Numbered from the stretch's first letter, positions 42,655-52,698 are shown. The stretch: DNA of 52,967 bases from an uncultured Treponema sp. (GCA_947167345.1 CAMVHR010000020.1:1-52967), one strand, 5' to 3'. Numbers and translations are program-made. Notes: a model not told the origin generated them from the sequence alone.

Positions 42655-44373
42655 TCAGTTTTTATATGCATCAGCATGAACACCTGCAATTGCACGTCCA
42701 CTAGGTTCATCCATGCTTTTCCAAGCAGCATCCCATTCCAAAGCCTTTGCAGTAGAGCAGGCAACACCAGCTTCATGAGGAACCGTCAGAGCAGCACTGT
42801 CATCAGGAAAAAACTGCGAATACAATTCGCGGTAATAATATTCTTCCTTTGTTACAGGCGTATTAATAGGAAATCTTTTTGCACGCTGTGCAAACTGGGC
42901 GTCTGAAATCTTGCTTGCAGTCATTTCTTTAAGGGTATCAATCCAGCTGTAGCCTACGCCATCACTGAACTGCTCCTTCTGCCTCCAGCAAATGTCAGCA
43001 GGAAGCAGGTCTTCAAAAGCCTTACGCAAAATCCATTTTTCAATTCTCTGGCGGCCATCACCAAGCCGAATGCTCATCTTGTCATGAGGATTTAAATTCA
43101 TGGCAACATCAATGAATTCCTTATCAAGAAATGGAACACGACCTTCAACACCCCAAGCTGCCAGAGATTTATTTGCACGCAAACAGTCATACAAGTGAAG
43201 CTTGCTCATTTTGCGAACGAGTTCTTCATGGAATTCTTTTGCATCGGGAGCTTTATGGAAGTACAGATAACCGCCAAAAAGCTCATCGCTACCTTCACCA
43301 CTCAAAACCATCTTAATCCCCATTGCCTTTATTGCTCGTGCAAGCAGGTACATAGGAGTACTAGCCCTTACAGTGGTAATGTCATAAGTTTCAATATGAT
43401 AAATTACATCTGGCAAAGCATCGAGAGCCTCCTGAATGGTAAAATGAACCTCATGGTGGACAGTTCCAATATATTCAGCAGCCTTGCGTGCAGCAATCAG
43501 GTCTGGAGAGCCTTCAAGTCCTACTGCAAAACTATGCAACTGAGGCCACCAGGCATCTTTTAATCCACCTGTCTCAACACGCTTTTTTGCAAACTTCTGA
43601 GTAATTGCAGCAACAATGCTGGAATCCAATCCCCCAGAAAGCAAGACACCATAAGGAACATCACTCATAAGCTGCTTGCGCACAGCTTCTTCAAGACCTG
43701 TGCGGACAGTTTTTATGACTGAATCATTTACAACCGCCCCCTTTTCATCACAAGCACAAGCATTATCCTTTACACTATCATAAGACTCCCATGCACGGTG
43801 ATACCACCTTACAGGCTTTTCATCTTTTGAATAGTAATAGCAGCCGTTCGGAAATTCTTCTATTGTGCTACAGATGCCATCAAGAGACTTAAGCTCGCTT
43901 GCCACATAGTACCGTCCGTCATTGTCCCATCCCTGATACAGAGGAATAACCCCAATTTCATCGCGGGCAACAAGATATAAATCTTTTTCTGTATCATACA
44001 AGGCAAATGCAAAAATGCCGCTCAAATCTTCCAGAAAATTCACACCCTTTTCTTTGTACAAGGCAAGAATTACTTCACAATCGCTGCCTGTCTGAAATTT
44101 ATAGTGACCTTCCAGCTGTCTGCGGATTTCCTGATGATTATATATTTCACCGTTTGCAGCAAGAATAAGTTTTCCGTCTTCGCTCATTAATGGCTGTTTT
44201 CCGCTCAAAGGATCTACAATTGCAAGTCTCTCATGAGAGAGAATTGCCTTTTCACCAGTGTATACACCGCTCCAGTCTGGTCCTCTGTGACGAATCTTTT
44301 TTGACATGTTTATGACCTGAGTGCGCAAGTCCTCGCTACTTCGTAAATCAAACGCTCCTACAAATCCACACAT
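42655..44373 (-). CDS. asnB: Asparagine synthetase B (glutamine-hydrolysing)
   Basis: 572 residues. The glutaminase domain begins MCGFVGAF (Cys2 nucleophile), with IRHRGPDWSG and LAANGEIYNH; the synthetase half has YGVLLSGGLDSSIVAA (ATP PP-loop), EGSDELFGGY and KEQFSDGVGYSW. It turns aspartate and glutamine into asparagine and glutamate. AAGGGG precedes the start. A leader of about 97 nt with terminator-like structure lies between it and the ANTAR gene. Confidence 0.95.
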   Translation of the reverse strand: MCGFVGAFDLRSSEDLRTQVINMSKKIRHRGPDWSGVYTGEKAILSHERLAIVDPLSGKQPLMSEDGKLILAANGEIYNHQEIRRQLEGHYKFQTGSDCEVILALYKEKGVNFLEDLSGIFAFALYDTEKDLYLVARDEIGVIPLYQGWDNDGRYYVASELKSLDGICSTIEEFPNGCYYYSKDEKPVRWYHRAWESYDSVKDNACACDEKGAVVNDSVIKTVRTGLEEAVRKQLMSDVPYGVLLSGGLDSSIVAAITQKFAKKRVETGGLKDAWWPQLHSFAVGLEGSPDLIAARKAAEYIGTVHHEVHFTIQEALDALPDVIYHIETYDITTVRASTPMYLLARAIKAMGIKMVLSGEGSDELFGGYLYFHKAPDAKEFHEELVRKMSKLHLYDCLRANKSLAAWGVEGRVPFLDKEFIDVAMNLNPHDKMSIRLGDGRQRIEKWILRKAFEDLLPADICWRQKEQFSDGVGYSWIDTLKEMTASKISDAQFAQRAKRFPINTPVTKEEYYYRELYSQFFPDDSAALTVPHEAGVACSTAKALEWDAAWKSMDEPSGRAIAGVHADAYKN

Positions 44374-44402
44374 ACTTTACACCCCTTACTTGTAATGTAT
44401 TT

Positions 44403-44505
44403 AAAATAAAAAAGATGCCCACACAACACAATAGAGACACCTATTGCGTCATGCAGACATCTTTGTCAATGCAGATATAATATAAAATTCTATACAGAGT
44501 GTCAA
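44403..44505 (-). promoter_or_regulatory. asnB promoter and attenuator-like leader
   Basis: TTGACA (44505-44500) and TATTAT (44482-44477) are 17 bp apart. In the leader, AAAGATG pairs with CATCTTT (arms at 44464-44458 and 44417-44411) and is followed by a T-rich tract, enclosing a 9-bp hairpin ACGCAATAG/CTATTGTGT (44449-44426) with loop GTGTCT. An alternative hairpin TGCA-TT-GAC-[AAAGAT]-GTC-TGCA (44473-44452) shares bases with the terminator arm and would exclude it. Its hexaloop has A1 and G4, as in ANTAR targets, but the second hairpin's loop does not. Confidence 0.6.
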
Positions 44506-44540
44506 TCAGTGAACTTTTTCATTAGGAAGCTTTTTCAGCA

Positions 44541-45110
44541 TTAAACCTCATAGGTACGCAGAATGTTTTCAGCAGTTGCCAATCGGCTCTGGCGCAAGTC
44601 CATGCTCTGCTTTTCAATGTAATGCTGAGCCTGAGGTTCTGTCATCTTTAGCACTTGAATAAGAACCAGCTTTGCCCTGTCTACAATGCGGATTTCTTCT
44701 ATTTTCTTTTGCAGACGAAGATTTTCATTTTCAAGATTCATTACCCTGCGGCGTGCAGCAGACAAAAGCTTCACTGCCTGATAAAAGAACTCTGGAGATA
44801 AAGGCTTTGGCAAAGCGAAAACTCCGTAATCTTCCACATTCGCACTAATTTCAAGCACATTCTCGCAATCTACAATAAGAATAATACCTGCAGTAGTTTT
44901 TTCCGAAGCTGTAATGGCAAAATCATTTCCCAACTCATCAGACAAAGGAGTATCAATAATAATCAAATCGAAATCCATGTCGGTAATATACCGTCTGGCT
45001 TCAGCCCCACTCTGAGAAGCAATAATCCTGCTAAAAGACTCAGAACGCATGAAGTCAGAGATAATTCCCATTGTGGCACTCGTATTACTGGCAATCAGAA
45101 CACTATCCAT
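44541..45110 (-). CDS. ANTAR-domain response regulator (NasT/AmiR-like)
   Basis: 189 residues. An N-terminal receiver-like domain (about 1-120) has the phosphoacceptor-type D53 (IIDTPLS) and K102 (LPKPLS), but the acidic pair normally following strand 1 is absent (VLIASNTS). A coiled helix (about 115-140) leads to a C-terminal ANTAR RNA-binding domain (about 130-185: AKLVLIQVLKMTEPQAQHYIEKQSMDLRQS in part). ANTAR proteins act as antiterminators. It starts 3 bp after glnA on the same strand. It probably acts on the asnB leader and/or the glutamine operon. Confidence 0.88.
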   Translation of the reverse strand: MDSVLIASNTSATMGIISDFMRSESFSRIIASQSGAEARRYITDMDFDLIIIDTPLSDELGNDFAITASEKTTAGIILIVDCENVLEISANVEDYGVFALPKPLSPEFFYQAVKLLSAARRRVMNLENENLRLQKKIEEIRIVDRAKLVLIQVLKMTEPQAQHYIEKQSMDLRQSRLATAENILRTYEV

Positions 45111-45113
45111 GTC

Positions 45114-46379
45114 TTAAACCATCCCGAATGCAGGATCCTCACAGTTAGACTTAGTTTTTATGAAAGTATTCAAAGTCAGTTCAGGAATTACCGATTGAAC
45201 AAATTTACTGTCTTTTGCAAGATCAAGAGCTTCCTTCAAAGAAGATGGCAACCGCTCAAGATGTTTCAATTCGCTTTCTGGCAATTCAAGCAGATTTTTA
45301 TTTTCAGGAGGCATCAAAGGCATCTTCTTTTCAATGCCATCAAGACCTGCAGCAACAAGCAAGGCCAAAGCTATGTACTGGTTACAGCTGGAATCTGGAG
45401 AACGCACCTCAATGCGGATTGCATCCCCCGTTGCCGCAGGCACACGAATAAGAGGACTTCTATTCTGCGACGACCAGCTTACATATTTCGGAGCTTCAAA
45501 TTCCCCAAGTCTCTTATATGACTGCTGCAAAGGATTTAAGAATGCCGTAATCTCGCGTATATGACTAAGAATGCCAGCAATAAAATGCTTAGATTCAGGA
45601 CTATCTTTCCCGAAAATATTTTCTCCGTCTTTATGCAGCGAAATGTTTACATGCAATCCGCTTCCCGACTTATTGTCAAATGGTTTCGGCATGAATGAAG
45701 CAAAAAGACCGTCTTGTGCAGCAATTGTCCTGACTGCCATCTTAAATGTAGAAAGATTGTCTGCCGCTTGCATCGTACTATTATAACGGAAATCAATTTC
45801 ATTCTGCCCCGGACCATTTTCATGATGGCTTGTCTCAGGCTGAATTCCCATCTGTTCCAAAGTCAGAATAATGTCACGCCTTACATTCTCCCCCTTATCC
45901 AAAGGAGCAAGATCACAGTAACCAGCATTGTCATGAGGAATTTTTGTAGGCTGACCATTATCATCAAGCTTAAAAAGATAGAACTCACATTCCGTTCCAA
46001 TCTTTGTTTCATACCCCATCTTTTTGCAGCGGTCAATTACATTCTGAAGAATAAGACGGGAATCTCCAGCAAAAGGAGTTCCATCAAGATAGCGTATATT
46101 GCAAAAAAGACGGGCAACCCTTCCGTGCTGAGGCCTCCATGGAAGAACAGAAAGTGTCGCAGGATCAGGAACTATAAACAAATCGCTTGTTGTTTCATTC
46201 AAAAATCCTTTTACGGCACTGGCATCAAAAGAAATGCCTTCTTCAAAAGCCTTATTCAAAAGGGCTGGCTGAATGGATATGCTTTTTACATCTCCAAATA
46301 TATCTACAAAAAATAATTTTATAAACTTTACGTTATTTTCTTCAATATATTGAAGAACCTCTCTTCTTGTATACTCCAT
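45114..46379 (-). CDS. glnA: Glutamine synthetase
   Basis: 421 residues. Family features: FVDIFGDVKSISI, EFYLFKLD, SHHENGPGQNEIDF, KSGSGLHVNISL and SPLIRVP. ATG 46379 is preceded by AAGGA with 7 nt spacing; the frame stays open to 46400 but that start lacks a site. It makes glutamine from glutamate, ammonia and ATP. It lies 24 bp after glmS and 3 bp before the ANTAR gene, in one operon of glutamine metabolism. Adenylylation control cannot be judged from the sequence. Confidence 0.95.
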   Translation of the reverse strand: MEYTRREVLQYIEENNVKFIKLFFVDIFGDVKSISIQPALLNKAFEEGISFDASAVKGFLNETTSDLFIVPDPATLSVLPWRPQHGRVARLFCNIRYLDGTPFAGDSRLILQNVIDRCKKMGYETKIGTECEFYLFKLDDNGQPTKIPHDNAGYCDLAPLDKGENVRRDIILTLEQMGIQPETSHHENGPGQNEIDFRYNSTMQAADNLSTFKMAVRTIAAQDGLFASFMPKPFDNKSGSGLHVNISLHKDGENIFGKDSPESKHFIAGILSHIREITAFLNPLQQSYKRLGEFEAPKYVSWSSQNRSPLIRVPAATGDAIRIEVRSPDSSCNQYIALALLVAAGLDGIEKKMPLMPPENKNLLELPESELKHLERLPSSLKEALDLAKDSKFVQSVIPELTLNTFIKTKSNCEDPAFGMV

Positions 46380-46403
46380 ACAGCAATCCTTCTCATTCAA
46401 AAA

Positions 46404-48251
46404 TTATTCGACAGTCACCGACTTTGCAAGATTTCTTGGCTTATCAGGATTATTACCACGATGAATAGCACAGTAATAAGAAAACAACTGAGCAGGTATG
46501 ATAGAAAGAATCGGTGCAAAAGCAGGTTCTGTATCAGGAATGGAAACAATCTGATCAGCAGCAGCCTTGAATGCACCTGTGGTATCCTGCGTAATGACAA
46601 AAGTAGCTGCACCACGGCTTTTTACTTCTACAATATTGCTTGCAAGCTTTTCATACAGTTCTGGTACAGTAGCTGTTGCAACAACAAGTGTTGAAGGATC
46701 AACCAAAGCAATAGGACCATGCTTTAATTCACCAGCAGCAAAAGCTTCACTGTGCATGTAGCTTACTTCCTTAAGCTTAAGGGCACATTCCAAACTTGAA
46801 GCACTGTCAAACTGACGTCCAATAAAGAAAACTTTTTCCTTATTATAATTCTGCGAAACAAATTTCTGAATGTTTGCCTTATCATCCAAAATCTGCTGAA
46901 CCTTGTCAGGAATGCATGAAAGTTCCTTCAATAAAGAACAATATACTTCATCCGTAAGCTGACCACGCAGTTTTGCAACCTTCAATGCAATAAGATACAA
47001 GCATGCAAGCTGAGTAGTATAAGCCTTTGTAGAAGCAACGGCAATTTCAGGTCCAGCCCAAGTATATACAACATCATCAGCTTCACGGCTCACCGTAGAA
47101 CCGACACAGTTTGTAATTGCAATTACATGCACGCCAGCAGCCTTTGCAAGACGCAATGCAGCAAGAGTATCAGCAGTTTCTCCAGACTGGCTGATAACAA
47201 TAAATACATCATCCTTGTTCAAAATAGGATTCATGTAACGGAATTCACTTGCAACATCAACAACAACAGGAATGCGTGCGAACTTTTCAAACGCATAGCG
47301 TGCAACAACTCCAGCGTGATATGCAGTACCGCAAGCTGTAATTACAATGCGCTTAGCATTCTTCCAGAAAGTGTCATCATTTTTCTTTATTTCATCAAAT
47401 TTTATATCGCAGATTTTTCCATTTTCTGCAATCAACCGAGGCCGCAGAGTGTCCGTAAGAGCCTTTGGCTGCTCATGAATTTCTTTAAGCATGAAATGCT
47501 CATAGCCATTTTTTTCTGCACTTGAAATGTCCCAGTCAACATGATAAGGCTCTTTTATCACCTTATTGCCATCACCATCAAACAAATCAACATGGTCTGC
47601 ATACAATACGGCAAGCTGTTTCTGGTCTAAGAAATATACTTCACGAGTATGCTCCAAAACAGCAGGAACATCACTGGCAATAAAGTTTTCATCTTTACCA
47701 AGCCCGATAATAAGCGGACTTTCTTTTCTGGCAGCAATAATGCGGTCAGGAAAGTCCTTGCACAAAACACCAAGAGCATAACTGCCTTCAAGCTTTTTAA
47801 GAGCTTCCTGAACAGCCTTAAAAATATCCTTTTCTTTTATATAGTAATAATTGACAAGGTGGGCAATAACTTCAGTGTCGGTCTGTGTACGGAATACAAT
47901 GCCTTCGCCCTGCAGCCAAGATTTAAGTTTTAAGTAGTTTTCTATAATGCCATTGTGAACAACAGCAATTGTACCGTTTTCATTTAGATGCGGATGTGCG
48001 TTCAAATCACTAGGCTCACCATGAGTAGCCCAACGTGTATGTCCAATTCCAAGACAGCCATGAACCGTCTCTTTAGTTATTTTTTCTTCAAGATATTTGA
48101 TTGCACCCTTTACTTTGCGTACCAGAATGTCTTCACCAGAATAGACTGCTATACCTGCACTATCATATCCGCGGTATTCAAGCTTCTTTAATCCTTCTAC
48201 CAGAATAGGAGTTGCATCACGCAACCCGATATATCCCACAATGCCGCACAT
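46404..48251 (-). CDS. glmS: Glucosamine-6-phosphate synthase (isomerising)
   Basis: 615 residues. Glutaminase domain MCGIVGYIG (Cys2), with IGHTRWATHGEPSDLNAHP; then two SIS domains with ACGTAYHAG, SQSGETADT and AVASTKAYTTQ. It ends KSVTVE, as usual. It uses glutamine to make GlcN-6-P for peptidoglycan. GAGGGG precedes the start; no glmS ribozyme fits in the 42-bp spacer. It heads the glmS-glnA-ANTAR operon. Confidence 0.96.
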   Translation of the reverse strand: MCGIVGYIGLRDATPILVEGLKKLEYRGYDSAGIAVYSGEDILVRKVKGAIKYLEEKITKETVHGCLGIGHTRWATHGEPSDLNAHPHLNENGTIAVVHNGIIENYLKLKSWLQGEGIVFRTQTDTEVIAHLVNYYYIKEKDIFKAVQEALKKLEGSYALGVLCKDFPDRIIAARKESPLIIGLGKDENFIASDVPAVLEHTREVYFLDQKQLAVLYADHVDLFDGDGNKVIKEPYHVDWDISSAEKNGYEHFMLKEIHEQPKALTDTLRPRLIAENGKICDIKFDEIKKNDDTFWKNAKRIVITACGTAYHAGVVARYAFEKFARIPVVVDVASEFRYMNPILNKDDVFIVISQSGETADTLAALRLAKAAGVHVIAITNCVGSTVSREADDVVYTWAGPEIAVASTKAYTTQLACLYLIALKVAKLRGQLTDEVYCSLLKELSCIPDKVQQILDDKANIQKFVSQNYNKEKVFFIGRQFDSASSLECALKLKEVSYMHSEAFAAGELKHGPIALVDPSTLVVATATVPELYEKLASNIVEVKSRGAATFVITQDTTGAFKAAADQIVSIPDTEPAFAPILSIIPAQLFSYYCAIHRGNNPDKPRNLAKSVTVE

Positions 48252-48293
48252 ATAGTCCCCTCTAAGTAAAAATTTTATTTTTAAAAGTTGCTT

Positions 48294-49139
48294 TTATATT
48301 ACAGTATTTTTCAAAACATTTGCAAGGACATTAACAATACCTGCATCATAAGTCTCAGGATTTTCCTTTAACCTCAAAATTGCTTTACTACTGTCAATCG
48401 GCTTGTTGTAATCAGTCTTTTCAGTCATATATACATAATCTTCTGCAACATGTATGATCCTGGCACAAAGAGGAATTTCTTCGCCACAAAGCCCATCCGG
48501 AAATCCAGAACCGTCAACATTTTCATGATGATACGTTATTGCATTCATGAATGTCACAATATATTTTCTAGGTACAAAATCAATATAGTTCAGTGCCCTG
48601 AGCACATGAGTACGCATGATTTTTTTTTCCTTAAGATAAAGAACTTCAGCACAGAACAATTCCGAAGGTGCATCAAGATAACCTGCATCATGAACAAGAG
48701 CTGCGCAGAAAAATAATGCAGTTTCCGTAAAATCCAATTCCATTTGTCTGGCAATAAAAAAGACCAGAGTACTTATCTTTTTAGAAAACTTTTTACGGCT
48801 GATGTGTGCATCAATACGTTCACCAAGTTCCACACAACGGGCAGCGAGTTTTTTCAGCTCTTTTTTTTCAGCCTCTTCATGGATAGTGCCAAGTATCAAA
48901 TCAAAATGAGTTTTTGAGACATGATTACGATGGATTCTGAGTCCATGATGTATCAGAAGAATTACAGCAAGAATAAAAAAAGCCAGTGCAGAAACTGCAA
49001 TCAAGTTGTCAATATATGAAGAGTTTTTCTGCACTTCCACGGACTGGGCTGCAAGATTATGAAACATCTCCTTTAAAGTAGAAGAAAGCTCTTCCCAAAA
49101 CTCACTGGCTTCATTATAAGTGGAACTCATGTCGTTCAC
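48294..49139 (-). CDS. Membrane HD-domain protein (HD-GYP variant)
   Basis: 281 residues. A membrane helix (about 48-66, LIAVSALAFFILAVILLIHHG) follows a short N-terminus. The HD domain has ALVHDAGYLD and YHHENVDGSGFPDGL, so the Tyr of the GYP motif is Phe. c-di-GMP hydrolysis is possible but unproven. Start is GTG 49139 or ATG 49130; neither has a ribosome-binding site. It is 5 bp after the upstream secreted-protein gene. Two such variants and one GGDEF enzyme are in this window. Confidence 0.78.
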   Translation of the reverse strand: MNDMSSTYNEASEFWEELSSTLKEMFHNLAAQSVEVQKNSSYIDNLIAVSALAFFILAVILLIHHGLRIHRNHVSKTHFDLILGTIHEEAEKKELKKLAARCVELGERIDAHISRKKFSKKISTLVFFIARQMELDFTETALFFCAALVHDAGYLDAPSELFCAEVLYLKEKKIMRTHVLRALNYIDFVPRKYIVTFMNAITYHHENVDGSGFPDGLCGEEIPLCARIIHVAEDYVYMTEKTDYNKPIDSSKAILRLKENPETYDAGIVNVLANVLKNTVI

Positions 49140-49144
49140 GGATT

Positions 49145-49732
49145 TTATTTTACAAGACGCATGTTGTCTATATAAAAGCGACCGTTGATACGGTCTTTTT
49201 CCCTGTAACAGATATTAATTCTTTTTACAAGATACAATACATCCTGAAATTCTTCCAGAGAAAGCACGACAGTATGCTTTCCAGGCTTTATGACAACATT
49301 AGAGGTTTCCTTCCAGCTCCAGTTCTCTGTAGCCTGAAAAGCGATACCAAGTTCAAAAGACTTGTTTTCAGGATTATAAATATCAACGATTACATATTTT
49401 GCCCCAGAGAAGTCCCAGTTGTAATCCATGAAGAACATTCCGTCAGTGTCAGAATTCTGTGTTGAAGCTATGACCTTGCATTCAAGGGACTGTTTTCCCT
49501 GCGAAGCCCACTGATTTGAAATTCTGGCAGAAGTAGAAAGCTTTGAAGGTCCCCACTGCTCCCAGTCAAAACCTGCCCATATCCAGTAATTGCCTTTCTC
49601 AAAATCATCAATAGTAATGACGTTCCCCTGAGGAATAGAAGTCCTGTCTCCAATAATATTCTGACTATGCACATTCTGTACACACGCGGCAAAAAGTAAT
49701 GCACATAATGCTGTAAAAATAAATCTTTTCAT
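49145..49732 (-). CDS. Secreted beta-sandwich (glycan-binding-like) protein
   Basis: 195 residues. The signal peptide ends near FAAC (possible lipobox) or VHS-Q. The mature part looks like a galactose-binding-type beta-sandwich: VITIDDFEKGNYWIWAG, ASQGKQSLECKVI, GAKYVIVDIYNPENKSFELGI, RFYIDNMRLV. ATG 49732 has GGAG upstream; a start at 49747 is possible. No enzyme domain is attached. It may bind carbohydrate in the periplasm or on the cell surface (inference). FlaA-like resemblance is weak. Confidence 0.6.
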   Translation of the reverse strand: MKRFIFTALCALLFAACVQNVHSQNIIGDRTSIPQGNVITIDDFEKGNYWIWAGFDWEQWGPSKLSTSARISNQWASQGKQSLECKVIASTQNSDTDGMFFMDYNWDFSGAKYVIVDIYNPENKSFELGIAFQATENWSWKETSNVVIKPGKHTVVLSLEEFQDVLYLVKRINICYREKDRINGRFYIDNMRLVK

Positions 49733-49757
49733 ATAATCGTACTCCATGAAAGCATTT

Positions 49758-51947
49758 CTAGCATTTGAATTTGTTCATTTCGCCTTTAAGGCTGCTTATT
49801 GCATCAACACTAGCTTCGACACTTGCCTTAGCTTTATCGGCTGCGGCATAAATCATTGCCGCCTTGTCGGCCATGTCACTCATGCTAACGCTTACAGCCT
49901 CAGCCATGCTTGAAAGAGTGTCCATTTCGGCAGAAACACGCTGGCTACCTTCAAGCATCTTTCCAGAACCGTCTTTAACATCTGTTGTAATTGAATTGAT
50001 GTGTTTCATAGCATCAAGAATCTTCTCTCCGTCAAGATTCTGCCGCTGCATGGCTTCGTCAATGATACGCTCCTGTTCACCAACAGTCTTGGTAAGCTGG
50101 AATATTCGGTTGAACTGATTCTGAACCTCAGTACTTGACTGAGACACTTCATTAATGGAATTGTAAACATCCTTAAGGGACTGCTGCATCTTTGCGCCTT
50201 GTGAAGAAGATTCTTCTGCAAGCTTGCGGATTTCATCGGCAACAACGCTGAATCCCTGACCACTGGCACCAGCATGAGCAGCTTCAATTGCAGCATTCAT
50301 TGCAAGAAGGTTTGTCTGACTCGCAATGTTCTTTATTACGGCAGAAGCCTCGGACAGATTCTTTGACTTGTCCTGAATTTCTTTAGAAAGCTCTACGGTC
50401 CTGTTAATTAAAGCCTTACCGTCTTCAGAAGCTTTTTCCAAAGATTCCATTGAAGTTTTATTTGTGGCAAGAATCTGTGTTACCGATGTAATGTTTGCAG
50501 TCATCTGCTCTATAGATTTTGAAGACTGAGCAACACTCTCTGCCTGCGTATCGATATTTGAGCTGAGAGTCTCGATATTCTGTACAATCTGCTCAACAAC
50601 AGATTTTGCTTCCGAAACACCAGACGCATGTTCCAACATCTTTGTCTGAACAGAATTTATGCTTCCGGTAATATCACCTACAGCCTTGCCTGTTTCACGC
50701 ATTGAAGAATCAAGTTCCTTTCCAAGTTCTTCCATTTTGCCACTAAGATTTTTGGCACTACTTATTGAAGAACCGATTTTTTCCATTGTTTTATTAAAGC
50801 TCTGGCACATAGCTCCAATTTCGTTATTCTCCGAAACCTTGAGCCTTACCGTAAGGTCACCGTCACCTTCGCTTATGTTGCGCAATGCATTTTCACTTTC
50901 AGAAAGAGGATTCGTAAGGCGAGAAACCGTAATGTATGTGAGCACGGCAACAAGTACAATCTGTATTACAAATGCAAAAATTACCGTCCATAATGCAGAG
51001 ACAGCCTTTCTGCGCATCTGGGAAAGGCTTGTATTTGAAACAAGATACCAGCTAGCCCCAGTCCGGTCAGGATGTATGCGCGCAATGACCGTAAAATTAC
51101 GGTTCTTTCCATGACCTGAAATGAACGATACTGAATCTTCCTGAGCATAGTCATCGGAAAACCATTGAGAGTAGTGAGAGTCCGTAAACAAAGGGCTTTT
51201 CTTACCTATGGAAGAACCATCCGTTGCCCCCATAACCGTTCCCGAAGAACTCAAAAACTGAGTCTGCGCTCCATGATAGATGGAACTGCCGTCAAGAAGT
51301 TCTTCCATGTTGGACAGTACAATATCCATTCCTGCAAGTCCGACAGTCTGACCTATTGAGTTTATTATGGCAACATAAGCCTGTGCGGAAAGAACCTGCT
51401 CTCCATCTATCGAGACAAAAGAAGGATCTGTAATAGTCGCAGGACAGTCCTTTATCTTTTCCTGATCGTCAACGACAGGAAGTCCAGATGTGCTGTCATT
51501 TTTTATGCGTCCGTCCACATCCTTTATGTAGTGAATGCGGAACTGCCCTGTAGGATTTGTTTGAGGGTCTGCATCAAAAGCATCCCTGTGATCAAATAAA
51601 CTTGGCAGCCAGACGGCCCACACAGATTTTGCAGTCGTATTATTTACAAAAGAACGTATTTCCTGCTCACATGCCGTTCGGCGCATTTCATCAGGGATTG
51701 TCCAGGAAGCACCAAGCATTCCGCCGACTGTTTCAACGGAATTGACAGCTTCCATCATTTCTTTTTCAACAGAATTAGCTTTTTTTTCAGTAAGAGCCTT
51801 TATTACATTTTCAGTCTGTTCCGTATTCATTTTGAATACGGTTCGACCTATTACAAACGTCATTATAACCGAAATGCATAGCATTCCGATTCCTATCATG
51901 GATAAAAAACTGGCTTTTATGGATTTTATGTTTGCAGGAGAGTTCAT
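49758..51947 (-). CDS. Methyl-accepting chemotaxis protein (dCache)
   Basis: 729 residues. An N-terminal membrane helix (about 12-36), an extracytoplasmic dCache-type sensor (about 38-320, with [10 protein letters not shown] and [12 protein letters not shown]), a second membrane helix (about 325-350), a HAMP domain ([28 protein letters not shown] in part) and the signalling hairpin with [36 protein letters not shown] (in part). The ligand is unknown. The ATG has TAAAAT 7 nt upstream, and TTGTAA 17 bp farther; no ribosome-binding site. Confidence 0.93.
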   Translation of the reverse strand: MNSPANIKSIKASFLSMIGIGMLCISVIMTFVIGRTVFKMNTEQTENVIKALTEKKANSVEKEMMEAVNSVETVGGMLGASWTIPDEMRRTACEQEIRSFVNNTTAKSVWAVWLPSLFDHRDAFDADPQTNPTGQFRIHYIKDVDGRIKNDSTSGLPVVDDQEKIKDCPATITDPSFVSIDGEQVLSAQAYVAIINSIGQTVGLAGMDIVLSNMEELLDGSSIYHGAQTQFLSSSGTVMGATDGSSIGKKSPLFTDSHYSQWFSDDYAQEDSVSFISGHGKNRNFTVIARIHPDRTGASWYLVSNTSLSQMRRKAVSALWTVIFAFVIQIVLVAVLTYITVSRLTNPLSESENALRNISEGDGDLTVRLKVSENNEIGAMCQSFNKTMEKIGSSISSAKNLSGKMEELGKELDSSMRETGKAVGDITGSINSVQTKMLEHASGVSEAKSVVEQIVQNIETLSSNIDTQAESVAQSSKSIEQMTANITSVTQILATNKTSMESLEKASEDGKALINRTVELSKEIQDKSKNLSEASAVIKNIASQTNLLAMNAAIEAAHAGASGQGFSVVADEIRKLAEESSSQGAKMQQSLKDVYNSINEVSQSSTEVQNQFNRIFQLTKTVGEQERIIDEAMQRQNLDGEKILDAMKHINSITTDVKDGSGKMLEGSQRVSAEMDTLSSMAEAVSVSMSDMADKAAMIYAAADKAKASVEASVDAISSLKGEMNKFKC

Positions 51948-52053
51948 TTTATTTATTTTAATGTAGAGTGTATTATTTTACAATAAAATTCGACATAAAT
52001 CTAAAGATAATTTTCCGTTATGGATTTAAAAACTTGTGCTAAAGAGAAAAAAC

Positions 52054-52092
52054 TTGTCTGCTTTTAACTCCTGCCATATAATTAGATAATTA
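52054..52092 (+). promoter_or_regulatory. Rubrerythrin promoter with PerR-like palindrome
   Basis: TTGTCT (52054-52059) and TATAAT (52077-52082) are 17 bp apart. TAATTA-GA-TAATTA (52079-52092) overlaps the -10 and is symmetrical, as expected for a PerR/Fur-type repressor. AGGAG precedes the ATG. Confidence 0.65.
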
Positions 52093-52115
52093 CATTAACT
52101 TACAGGAGAATACCA

Positions 52116-52676
52116 ATGAGTAAATACGCAGGAACCCAGACTGAAAAGAACCTTCTTGCGGCCTTTGCAGGGGAATCACAGGCACGCAACAAGTACACTT
52201 ATTTTGCCCAGGTTGCACAAAAAGAAGGCAACGACAAAATAGCCAAAGTGTTTGAAAAAACAGCCCTTAATGAAGAAAACCATGCAAAAATCTGGTTTAA
52301 GGAGCTTGAAGGACTTTCAGACTCCCGTGCAAACCTTGAAACAGCAGCAAATGGCGAAAACTATGAATGGACGGATATGTACAAAGGTTTTGCCGAGACT
52401 GCCGAAAAAGAAGGCTTTGCAGACCTTGCCGCAAAATTCCGTGCCGTAGCAGAAATTGAAAAACGCCACGAAGAGCGATACCGTGCAATGCTAAAAGATG
52501 AGGACACAAAGACCCAGCTTAAGAACGGTTCTGTAAAAGTATGGGAATGTCTTGTATGCGGACACATCGTGACAGGCCCTGTTGCACCAGAATACTGCCC
52601 AACTTGTGGGGAACACAACCAGTACTTTGAAGTACGCGAGGATAACTACGACCTTATCATGACTTGGGGAAGATAA
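52116..52676 (+). CDS. rbr: Rubrerythrin
   Basis: 186 residues. A diiron four-helix domain with [18 protein letters not shown] and [10 protein letters not shown], then a C-terminal rubredoxin knuckle CLVCG...CPTCG. It reduces hydrogen peroxide in the cytoplasm of anaerobes, supporting an anaerobic lifestyle. It appears monocistronic with its own promoter. Confidence 0.96.
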   Translation: MSKYAGTQTEKNLLAAFAGESQARNKYTYFAQVAQKEGNDKIAKVFEKTALNEENHAKIWFKELEGLSDSRANLETAANGENYEWTDMYKGFAETAEKEGFADLAAKFRAVAEIEKRHEERYRAMLKDEDTKTQLKNGSVKVWECLVCGHIVTGPVAPEYCPTCGEHNQYFEVREDNYDLIMTWGR

Positions 52677-52698
52677 TTCCTAAAACATCATAAAAAGT

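Noticed and set aside
48252..48293. glmS ribozyme upstream of glmS
   Set aside because: The spacer is only 42 bp, too short for the ribozyme, and contains none of its conserved core.
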